64,000 nucleotides of DNA from Furcasterigmium furcatum (taxonomy: Eukaryota > Ascomycota > Sordariomycetes > Glomerellales > Plectosphaerellaceae): the NCBI GenBank assembly GCA_001599815.1, contig BCIA01000006.1, positions 2,110,961 through 2,174,960 of the forward strand, written 5' to 3'. The translations under genes and the position numbers were made by a program. The notes beneath the pieces are model-generated. The model was given only the letters and a program-made list of their open reading frames with translations. It made no database searches and was not told the origin of the DNA. This document shows positions 22,634 to 31,675 of the stretch, piece by piece (position 1 is the stretch's first letter; each line of letters starts with the position of its first letter).

Positions 22634-22902
22634 AGCTCTCTTTGGTACGTTGAACCCGACCCCAAGGTCTCCCAGCACTGGGAAGATCCCGAGTTGTCTC
22701 GTCTTTTGCTAACTGCTTCCCTCTGCAGCCTTTTGGCTTAGATCAAGTGTAGTATCTGTTCTTTTCAGTTTAATCTCTGAAAGGTCTCTATTGAGACCAA
22801 TCGTGATTATTCCTATTTTTGGCTCTCGGGTGAGGCCCTCTGTGCTTGCACACGGTCTCGTCCACAGTGTCCCTGGTATTACACTGCCTCCAGGCGACGC
22901 GA
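22634..22902 (+). ncRNA. U2: U2 spliceosomal snRNA, interrupted by an intron
   Basis: Exon 1 (about 22634-22644) is AGCTCTCTTTG. Exon 2 starts at 22729 with CCTTTTGGCTTAGATCAAG, the invariant U2 text. The branch-site-pairing sequence GTAGTA is at 22749-22754. A stem IIa-like region (CAG/CTG arms around TTTAAT) follows, then a perfect stem IIb GGTCTC-TATT-GAGACC (22783-22798), the Sm site ATTTTTGG (22815-22822) and terminal stem IV CCTGG...CCAGG (about 22872-22894). Spliced length is about 185 nt, near the human 188. Joining the exons gives CTCTCTTTG-CCTTTTGG, the same as S. pombe U2 across the junction. The 5' and 3' ends are estimates from this alignment. Confidence 0.92.
22645..22728 (+). 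other. mRNA-type intron inside the U2 snRNA gene
   Basis: 84 bp with a GTACGT donor, a GCTAAC branch sequence (A at 22712, 16 bp from the end), a pyrimidine-rich tract and a CTGCAG acceptor. These are the same signals used by protein genes in this window. It lies between nucleotides 11 and 12 of U2, in the 5' segment that pairs with U6 (helix II). Confidence 0.82.
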
Positions 22903-23406
22903 AATCCTCTCTTTCTGGGGTACTGGTTTTCATTGCAGGCACTGCTTGTCAGGGTTGCGAAGAAGACTTGGTGGTGGTGGCTGGGAACGGGAGACTGGAC
23001 TTTAGGATGCTGTTCATGATATTTCTGCGGAGCAGACGAGCTGCTGATGTGTAACATGACCACGTGTGCCGGATTAAATTCGAGATGCAAAAAATGGAAG
23101 CTGTCTGAATGGACCTATGCTTGACGAAACCAAGCTGGAAGTCGTGAAAGTCGTGATGCCACTCGAATCGAAGCCGATGGCAGTGATCTGTGGAACTCTG
23201 GCGCTAAGCTCCAGGGACCCTTGCCCAAGACAGCGCTAACGTCCCCCCCAAGAGGCAGCCTTCTCCGACGCTCCAACATTTTTTGACCTTCAGCCTTGTG
23301 ATGCCGATTCTTTGCCTCGCCCACCTCTGCCTAGACTTGCGCTGCACCACTCCTCTTCCGTCCCCCACGTATCCCTTCCCACCACCCCATCGCAACCCCC
23401 AGAGAC
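22903..23406. other. intergenic region
   Basis: Spacer between U2 and the 27K gene. The last 100 bases are CT/CA-rich and probably the leader of the 27K mRNA. No box-type terminator is identified. Confidence 0.5.
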
Positions 23407-24303
23407 ATGTCCCAAAGAGGCGCCAGGTGGGAGGATTCCTCTGACCGCCGTGGTGGTGGCTACGGCGGGCGGCGCGATCGCGACTACGACCGAACCAGCG
23501 AGCGGGATAGAGACTCGGATCGACATCGGCGCAACGACAGAGGTGGCGATCGAGACCGGCGATTCAGATCGAGATCCCGAGAGAGGCGCGACCGCGAAAG
23601 GGACAGGCCACGCGACGACCGAGACGGCGGCGCCCACCGTGGCGGCGACCGCAGGCGAGACTTCGGCCGCGATAGAGATCGCAGGCGGGACGACGACGAC
23701 CGGCGGCGCCGTGATGAGGATAACGAAAGACCGCCTAGACGGCGCAACGATGAGGAGGACAATGGTATACTTGATTGCCGTTTCATCTACTCTGCTCCCA
23801 TGACTGACTTTTCCCTCCCAGCACGACCCCGCGATAGAGATCGAAGACGCTCCGCATCCCCAGGACGACCAGGCACCGCCAGCCCCCCTCCTAGACGCCC
23901 CGACTCGCGTCCTGCCGAGACACTTCCCACACGCTCTAGAGGCGGCGAGCAACCCGGCAGGAAAGAGCAGGGCACCATGTCCTTCAAGGTCGGCGAAAAG
24001 CACGGCAACGATCGCGACACGCCGATGGCCGAAGAGGCCGCCGCCAGGAGCAAGCCGCAAGGCAGAGACGAGGACAGGAGGGAGGAGGCGGAGGAGGAGG
24101 ATGACGAAGATGGCGAGGTTGAAGAGGACGACGACATGGCCGCCATGCAAGCTATGATGGGCTTTGGCGGCTTCGGGTCGACCAAGGGCCAGAAGATCGC
24201 GGGCAACAATGTGGGCGGCGTACGAAAGGAGAAGAAGTCGGAATATCGGCAATACATGAACCGGCAGGGAGGGTTCAACCGGCCGTTGAGTCCCGGCCGC
24301 TGA
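23407..24303 (+). CDS. U4/U6.U5 tri-snRNP 27 kDa protein (SNRNP27 family)
   Basis: Nuclear tri-snRNP protein of the spliceosome. The N-terminal two thirds are an arginine/aspartate/serine-rich RS-like region (RRDRDYDRTSERDRDSDRHR). The conserved C-terminal module reads MAAMQAMMGFGGFGSTKGQK, then NNVGGVRKEKKSEYRQYMNR, which defines the family. An intron at 23765-23821 (GTATAC donor, TGACTGAC branch, CCCAG acceptor) is 57 nt long and lacks stops. Splicing gives 279 residues; retention gives 298 by inserting 19. ATG 23407 is the first in frame. An acidic stretch (EEAEEEDDEDGEVEEDDD) precedes the C-terminal module. Confidence 0.9.
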   Translation: MSQRGARWEDSSDRRGGGYGGRRDRDYDRTSERDRDSDRHRRNDRGGDRDRRFRSRSRERRDRERDRPRDDRDGGAHRGGDRRRDFGRDRDRRRDDDDRRRRDEDNERPPRRRNDEEDNGILDCRFIYSAPMTDFSLPARPRDRDRRRSASPGRPGTASPPPRRPDSRPAETLPTRSRGGEQPGRKEQGTMSFKVGEKHGNDRDTPMAEEAAARSKPQGRDEDRREEAEEEDDEDGEVEEDDDMAAMQAMMGFGGFGSTKGQKIAGNNVGGVRKEKKSEYRQYMNRQGGFNRPLSPGR

Positions 24304-24469
24304 GCCCGTCGCGATGAGGAGCCGCTGCGTTGAGCGTTACGGATGGAGTATCAACAGCGTGGAGACATGGTTAGACTTGGCGTTTCCCTGATAAGGTAGC
24401 TCATGAATGAAATGCTATCAAATCCTGGGTGTTATTGTGAGATTAGTTACATGGTCACACATCAGAGCC

Positions 24470-25703
24470 TCAAGCTGGCTCCCCTGCCGCCTTGCTTGGC
24501 CTTCCGGCTGCTCTCGCCTCCGCACCCAGCTCCGAGTCGAAGATATCTACAGAGAGACTGGACTCGACAAATTCCTCCAGCTCTTCCGTCACGGTCCTCA
24601 GCTTCTCCTTGACTGACACGCTAGCCTCTGGCCCAACAATGTGTCGGGCTGGGGGGTTCTCATGGCCTCCAATCGCCGTCAACGCATGCACCGTCTCTAA
24701 GACGAGCTGATCCGCAGCACCAGGAGGCAGCCTCGGATAGCGGTACTGGATCTCATCCGGCCCAGCGGAAGGGTCCAGTGCCGTTTCCGGGTCAGAATCC
24801 ACGACTGTGGCGAGCATGTCGCGAACGCTGGGGGCAGCGTTCTGCCCGCCCTGCTCGTCGTCCTCGTCGTCCTCGTCCGGCCCGTGCGACGACGCCGACA
24901 CCGCACGAGCCGTGGCCGACAGCTTCGGGGCGAAAATAATACGATTCGTCAGGGACTGTATCTCCTTGTTTGGCTGCACGATCGTGACCTTGATGTTGAA
25001 AGGGGCCACCTCGTACGCCAGCGAGTCGGAGAAGCCCTCGAGCGCCCACACGGCTGACGTGTACATGGGCATGCCGGGGGTGCCGATGTGGCCGCCGGTA
25101 GAGGTGAGGACGAGGACGTGTCCAGTGTGCTGCTCGCGCATGAGGGGCAGGGCGGCCTTGATGAAGTTGACCTGCGAGAAGAAGACGGCCTCGAACTGGT
25201 CGCGGACGAGGTTTCGGGCGGCGGGGGAGGCTGCGAGCTCCTCGACGGTGCCGACGAGTGCCTCGGAGGCGCAGCAGAGGAGGATGTCGAGGCGGCCGAA
25301 GAGGTGGATGGCCTCGGCGACGGCGGCGGAGCAGTGGGCGGGGACGCGGGAGTCGCAGCGGACGCCGCGGATGCGGTCCTTCCAGGCGTGGCGGTCGGGC
25401 CGGTCTGATTTGCACTCGGCGATGAGGTCGCGGAACTCGGCGGAGCGGTCCTCGTGATCGATCTCGTGGGGCGGGAGGCAGGCGACGACGCAGTCGCCGT
25501 GGGCGAGGAGGAGGCGGGTGAGACGGACGGCGATGGGGGAGAGGGCGGAGGTGAGGAACCAGACGCGGGGGGAGTTGTGGGTGGCTGGCAGCGGGTTAGC
25601 CTTCTGGGACGATCATGAAAGAAGAGGCAGACATACGGAATGAGGGAGGAGGGAGAGTCTGTCGAGGGGCCTGCCCGGCCTCAGCTGCCCTGCGCTCTGC
25701 CAT
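24470..25703 (-). CDS. degenerate short-chain dehydrogenase/reductase-like protein
   Basis: Exon 1 is 25703-25637 and exon 2 is 25584-24470, with a 52-nt intron (GTATGT donor, GGCTAAC branch, GCCAG acceptor), giving 393 residues. The SDR fold is clear in LFGRLDILLCCAS, VNFIKAALPLM, VLVLTSTGGHIGTPGMPMY and WALEGFSDSLAYEVAPFNIK. The N-terminal cofactor motif TGxxxGIG is replaced by LTSALSPIA, with no glycines. The YxxxK motif reads YTSAV, so the tyrosine is kept but the lysine is valine. The C-terminal third carries an acidic insert (GPDEDDEDDEQGG). A non-catalytic or altered role is inferred. Substrate unknown. Confidence 0.85.
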
Positions 25704-26727
25704 GATGGAAGATATGGCGAGATCACCTCGGCATGGCGGCTGCAGCCTCCAGGGGGTGCTTTATGGCCCAATTGGATTATCCAAGGCAGTGAGAAGATTA
25801 AATGATATGAGAAGGGTGTGCTATCTCCGCAGTAAATTGATGTTATGAAGAGGTTCGGGGTGATGATCCTTGTCGACGGTGAGGTGTTGTTCAGTTGGTG
25901 TTCATCGTCACCAGCCAGTCCGCTGCCCAGGGCAGAGTCGGCGTCACCCCGCTTTTAGCCGTGAGGTGCCCCGCCATCTCAGCACCAGTGCTTCGACGAT
26001 GGCACTGAGTCGCTGAGCTGAAGATGAGGCTTCGCTGAACTTTGTCTGGATGCAGGAGACTATTGGTATTTGAGTATCGCTGACTCCTAAGTACTCAACA
26101 TCTAATGCGAACATGTCCACTAAGTCCCTGCTTGAGCGAGTCTGATGGCCGGATGAGAATGAGCAACCCCGCCTAAGCGAGCTCTCCCACGGAGTCCGAC
26201 ATGAACGTCCTCCTCAGCCACTGGAGCTGTCTAAGAGCGTCCCGTAATGGATTCATCGACATCCCGCTCCAGCTGCACCCCGCCACGCAGAGCTGCTGGG
26301 CATCCATGTGGAAGAGTGGAGGCTTGAGGGAGCGGTTTTGCGTGGCTTCAGGGAGCTGGAGCTTCAGCGGGCTGCAGGGCCCCCGCGCTAAGATCCGGGG
26401 GTCGGCCAGTGGAGAGCTCAGCTGCGCGCCCCACCCGGGCGCCGCGGGGGTTCTGTTTTAGGCCTGCCGACACCGGTGCGCCGGTTCCGCGTTAGTGGAT
26501 GGCGACCCCTCCATTGTCCGCATAGCGGGGTCATCATGCTCCGAATGGCGTCGTCGTTTTTTTCAAATACACCTTCCTGTCCCCGTGAGTCAGTCGCTGC
26601 GAGACTTCCACTTCCACCTCCACTCTCCTGACCCAATTTCTTATAATACGACTTGTTCTACGTCCTTCCGATCTGCCAATCCTCTACTGTACTCCTTCAT
26701 CTGTTCCCAACAACTTCCACCGCCAAC
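25704..26727. other. intergenic region (divergent)
   Basis: 1-kb promoter space between the SDR-like gene and SER1. CT-rich leader directly before 26728. No gene seen. Confidence 0.55.
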
Positions 26728-28140
26728 ATGCCCACCCGCGCAGACATCACATACTTCGGGGCTGGCCCAGCGCTTCTCCCGACTGACGTCCTCGAAAAGG
26801 CAGCCCAGGCGCTCCTTGACTTTAAGGGGACTGGGCTAGGGTAGGAGACGATATATCTTACTCTTTATTCAGTGCATATCGTACTAAATAGTTATAGAAT
26901 TGCGGAACACAGCCACCGCAGCGAGCTCGCCACCAACATCATCAACGAGGCCAAGGCCGACCTGTCCACCTTCCTCGACATCCCCGATGACTACGAGATC
27001 CTCTTCATGCAGGGCGGCGGCAGCGGCGAGTTCTCTGCTACCGTCTACAACCTCGTCGGTGCCTGGGTCACCCGCCAGAAGCAGGCCCTGCTCAAGCAAT
27101 GGGGCGCCGCTGAGAATAAGGACGACGCTGCTCAGCAGGAGAAGCTTGTCGCCGAGCTGAAGAAGCTGGTCGACGAGAAGCTCAAGCTCGACTACATCGT
27201 CACCGGTGGCTGGAGCCAGAAGGCCCATGCCGAGGCCATCCGTCTTCTCGGTCCCGACAACGTCAACCTCGTCGCTGACTCTCGCAAGATCAACGACGGC
27301 AAGTTTGGCAAGATCCCCGACGAGAAGGACTGGAAGCTCTCCAAGGACGCCGCAATGGTTTATTTCTGCGACAACGAGACTGTCGACGGCGTGGAATTCC
27401 CCAGCTTCCCGGAGTCTCTGACCCCCGGCCCCGACGGCGAGGGCCCGATTGTGGTTGCCGACATGAGCTCCAACATCCTCTCCAGGCGCATCCCTGTGCG
27501 CAACTACTCGGCCATCTTCTTCGGGGCTCAGAAGAACCTGGGTTGCACCGGCGTCACCGTTGCTGTCATTAAGAAGAGCCTCCTGCCGCCGACCACTCCT
27601 CAGCCCGAGCCTGCTCTGCTGAGGAAGCTCGGTCTCCCCATCGGACCCATTGTCCTTTCATATGAGACCATTGCTAAGAACAACAGCTTGTACAACACTC
27701 TGAGCATTTTCGAGTACGTTACTTAGATTCCCCTTTGATTAGTAAATTGCGTGCTAACTGACTGGGCCAGTGTCTACATTGCCGGCCAAGTCCTCAAGAA
27801 GCTGCTCACCACTTTCCCCGACAAGGTCGACGGCCAGCAGGCCGTCGCCGAGAAGAAGGCCGCCCTCATCTACGGCGCCCTCGAGGCGCATCCCAACGTC
27901 TACCACATCGTCCCCGACAAGTCCGTCCGCTCCAACATGAACATCTGCTTCCGCGTCACCAAGGGCGGCGACACGGACGGCACCGAGAAGGCCTTCCTCA
28001 AGGACGGTACCGCTCGCGGCCTGACCGGCCTCAAGGGCCACCGCAGCGTGGGCGGGATCCGCGCCAGCAACTACAACTCCATCCCGCTGGAGGGTGCCCA
28101 GAAGCTGGCCACCTTCATCGATGAGTTTGCCAAGGCCTAA
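26728..28140 (+). CDS. SER1: phosphoserine aminotransferase
   Basis: PLP enzyme converting 3-phosphohydroxypyruvate and glutamate to phosphoserine and 2-oxoglutarate in serine biosynthesis, cytosol. Exons 26728-26840, 26898-27713 and 27771-28140, each intron 57 nt, give 432 residues. ITYFGAGPALLPTDVL opens the fold; TGLGIAEHSHRS spans the first splice; LFMQGGGSGEFSATVYNL binds cofactor phosphate; DMSSNILSRRIPV precedes the lysine motif FFGAQKNLGCTGV, where K forms the Schiff base. GLTGLKGHRSVGGIRASNYN near the end is family-specific. All splice phases close. Confidence 0.95.
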
Positions 28141-28460
28141 GGAGGTCATGTGCGTGTGAGGAGCACGGGTTGAGAGACCCGGGGGCGAATGCGGGATACG
28201 GTGCATATGGAATGGGAGTTTTCGGATATATCAAGGCCCCTTCTACGACCAGCGCTTGTTTCAACAGCAAATGCGCAGGGCTGCCAAAATAAGGATCAGA
28301 ACGGGATGGATTATGATTTACGATACCGTCTTAACACGAGCATGTTTGGAACTCAACACTTAGGTGTTTTCATCGAAGCGCCTCCCAGCCCTTTGGACAT
28401 CCTCAGTGAACAGATAATGCGATCCAACTTGTGCCGAGGCTGCGCTGTCGCTTGGCCTCC
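28141..28460. other. intergenic region (convergent)
   Basis: Converging 3' ends of SER1 and the sugar transporter gene. No distinct feature seen. Confidence 0.6.
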
Positions 28461-30434
28461 TCATTTCTTGGGCGCAGTCCTGTCGATGTCGTCTGCCTCT
28501 TCCTTGCCCCTCTCCGGCTCGTCATCCAGCTGCTTCACCTGGTGAGTCACGCCGAACAGCTCATCCATCTTCTCAAGACTCAGGCCCTTGGTCTCTGGGA
28601 TGAAGAAGTAGACGAAGATGCCCATGCAGAAACTGAAGGTGCCGAACATGAAGAACATCCCCTGCAATCGCGTATTAGTCCCATGAACCGAAATTGTTCC
28701 TGATGGGACTGCAAACTCACGTAACCCTTGTAGCCCATGGTCAGCTGCATGGTCAGGACCGTTCGCGCAATGATGAAATTGAACAACCACTGCGTTGCAG
28801 CGGAGAGAGCGACGTTGAGCGCACGCAGGCGGGCGGTTGGGATCTCGGAAACAAGGATCCAGCAGCATGGCTGTTGAGTGTTAGTCTTTACACGGCAGGA
28901 TAGAAGAGTTGAGAGACTTACGCCCCATCCGAACTGGAAGAACACGACCCAGAGGAAGATGCAGGTGATGGCGACGTAGCCGAAGGCCGTGATCTGAACC
29001 GCCAGGCATCGTCAGTAGCCATGGTGGATTCTCTCAGCCGAGGTGCTCTTACCGGCTCTCCCGCAACGGGCGGCTCGACTCGGCCGTAGATGCCGACAAT
29101 GTACATAGTCAGCCCCTGAGCGCAGGCTGTCCAGAGGAGACTGCGCCGGCGGCCGAGGGAGTCGGCGACGAAGGTGAGGAAGGTGGCGCAGGCCACCACT
29201 TTGACGACACCGTAGACGCCCGTTGCGAACAACGAGGGCTCAGTGCCCGTCATGCCGAGGTTGATAAAAATCTGGGGCGCGTAGTAGTTCTGTTCACTCT
29301 GATCAGCTGGATTGTTCCAAAAGAAACCAATGTTGGTCTTCCATCGGGATGCCCCTTTTCCGCCCCACTTGGGAAAAGGGGTCAGAGTCCGTATCCATGG
29401 ATTCCCCCTAGAACGGCCAACTTACGATTGCATTCACGCCAACGAGCTGTTGGCCGATGAACAAACAAACTGAGATGATCGCCCGCTTGCGGTTACCTGG
29501 AATGAGCCACATCTCCTTCAGCAGCGCTTTGGTTGTCGCATCGCCCACGAGCCGCCTCTCCGCCTCCAGCTGCTCGGCCATATCCGTGATCTCGCCGCGG
29601 ACGTACGGGTCATCGGCCGGCAGCCCGCGGAGCTTGACGATGATGTCCGTGGCGAGCTCCCAGTTGTCCTGCTTGGCGCACCAGCGCGGGCTCTCGGGGC
29701 AGAAGATCATGCCGATGCTGAGGATGATGGCGGGGACGGCCTGGAGGGCGAGCGGGACGGCGTAGACGGCCGTGCCGGAGAGATGAATAAGCGAGCCGTA
29801 GTTGATCCAAAAGGCTAACATGGTGCCGGTCACTATGAACAGCTGGTAGAAGGCGGTGAGGCCGCCGCGGATGGCGCGGGGAGCGCACTCAGAGACGTAG
29901 AGAGGCGTGAGCATGGAGGCGGCGCCGACGCCGAGCCCGGCGACGAAGCGACCGACAAACATGAGGGCGAGATTGCCACCGGCTGAGGAGGCGGTCTGGA
30001 AAATAACACCGACAGTCGTGATGATGCCGGTGGCTACGAGGCACCAACGGCGGCCATAGCGGTCCGTCAGCCAGGGAGTGACGAGACAGCCGGCAAAGCA
30101 GCCGGCCTGGAGGGTCGAGACAATGTTTTGATCTTGGTTTGTCTTGTGGGAGGGATCGGCATCCAGGTAGCCATAGCGCTCCTGTGTTGCGGGCATGGCG
30201 AGGACGCCGCCGATGGCACCGATGTCCCAACCGAAGAGCATGCCGCCGAAGCAAGCTGAGAGGAGATGGATATCAGCCATTCATCGTATACAGAGAAAGG
30301 GGATAGTGTCTGAGAAATTGGGACTTACAGGCGCAGGCGAGGGCAAAGACTCTCCAGCCGTAGATCTCCTCCGGATCGGTGCGCATGGCATCGTTCCGAA
30401 CGATGCGGCGCAGGAACTTGGCCATGGCACCCAT
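28461..30434 (-). CDS. MFS sugar (hexose/quinate-type) transporter
   Basis: Plasma-membrane proton-coupled sugar porter family. Six exons, 30434-30329, 30255-29426, 29289-29053, 28993-28922, 28870-28721 and 28661-28461, give 531 residues. Signature motifs are CFGGMLFGWDIGAIGG in TM1, DRYGRRW in the TM2-3 loop, GRFVAGLGVGAASML, PESPRWCAKQ after TM6, QQLVGVNAINYYAPQIF in TM7, DSLGRRRSLLW and PETKGLSLEKMDELFG after TM12. The N-terminal KFLRRIVRNDAMRTDPEEIY resembles quinate permease-like fungal proteins, but substrate cannot be read from sequence. The DUF2264 gene lies upstream on the same strand, which may hint at a shared carbon source. Confidence 0.93.
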
Positions 30435-31675
30435 GATGGTGGAAAATTTTCACTAAAGCGTAACTACTGGATCTTAAGATAATTTGCTGCAGTATCGAGA
30501 AGCTGAACAGCTAGAGGAAGCTCGTCAGCATGGGACTCGAGACAGAAACAACCATGCAATGTGGGCTCCCAGACACCTTAAGATAACATGTTCCCATCCC
30601 CTCGGTCTCGCTCCCCTCCGAATATGGACCGAGAACTCATATGGAGCTATTCCATTGCAGCTCGCGATGCTCCAAGTCTGGCTGCATCCATCTCCGGCTG
30701 AATCGGCATAGTGGTGCAACAGGTCATGCGGGCACCGAGATACGTATGTCCAAGGATCACGATACGTCGTACCAGGGAGCATCGAAGGTCGGTAGCACAA
30801 AGCTCGAACCACCAAGGACCACCCGCGGCCGCACACCCCTTCACCGATGGGCCCTGTTTTCTGCTGATCCCGTTCGCCCGCGGAGAACAGCTTCGGAGTT
30901 GGACGGTGGGATTGCTGGAACAATAGATCCCCTGAATCAACTTGAATGTTGAGATCGTGGCCCGAAGCCTTCGAATCGAGATAGAAGCAGGGCAAAGCCT
31001 CAATATCTGGGCATCATTCAGGAGAGGCACGGAATGGGCTCATCAAGCTTTCGTCCAAGCCACGAAGCGAGTCTCGGCAGCATCAGCCGACTTGGCCCAG
31101 AAAGCCCCGTCAACTGCCGAGAGAATGGGAGGGAGAGCTTCTAGACCAGAGCGCACTCGGAGGAAAAGAGCCGTATAGAGGTCGAGGGGTAGCTTATTAT
31201 CAGAAACGGGCAACATCGAGCCGTGGTTCATGTATTAGCCGTGGCGCTCCGTGGCTTTAGCCGGCAGCGGGGAGGGGGAGGGGGGGGGGGNGGCCGTGGA
31301 CCACGTTGCATCTGGCGTGCAGTAGTGCCCCAGAGATTCGAAGACGAGAAGAGTTCACTTGTAACTCTGAGCCGAAAGAAAGTGATAGAAGTGGTCGAGC
31401 GGTCAAGAGCCTGTCAGTGTTCGGCCTCTTGTGGGAGTGGGTAATCATCTGGGTTACCCCTGAAGAGGGCACAATGCTGACTGACCTGGAGACATTCTCT
31501 TAATAGACAAGCTCCTGCCATATAATCCATGAATATGATAAATCGATCTTGTCATGTAATCTTCTTTCTCCTAAGATACACGCGCCCAGTGGCAGTCACA
31601 TTCGTGGAATATCCCACCCCCTGAAAAGCCCACCGCTACCATTGCGTCCCCCCTTCAGGGTCCAATATCGAGCCA
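30435..31675. other. intergenic region
   Basis: 1.2-kb promoter of the sugar transporter and 3' flank of the DUF2264 gene. Contains a purine-rich G tract around 31265-31295 with an undetermined base at 31291. No gene seen. Confidence 0.5.

Noticed and set aside
22710..22902. U2 without an intron, with a 5' end near AACTGCTTCCCTCTGCAG
   Set aside because: That segment is weakly U2-like, but it coincides with a branch site, pyrimidine tract and acceptor, sits far from the TATA, and ignores the exact CTCTCTTTG/GTACGT match upstream. Kept only as the alternative to test.
22791..23054. 87-codon frame overlapping U2
   Set aside because: Lies mostly on the U2 RNA and its 3' flank; no protein features.
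23290..24252. 320-codon frame antisense to the 27K gene
   Set aside because: Produced by the arginine/aspartate repeats on the other strand.
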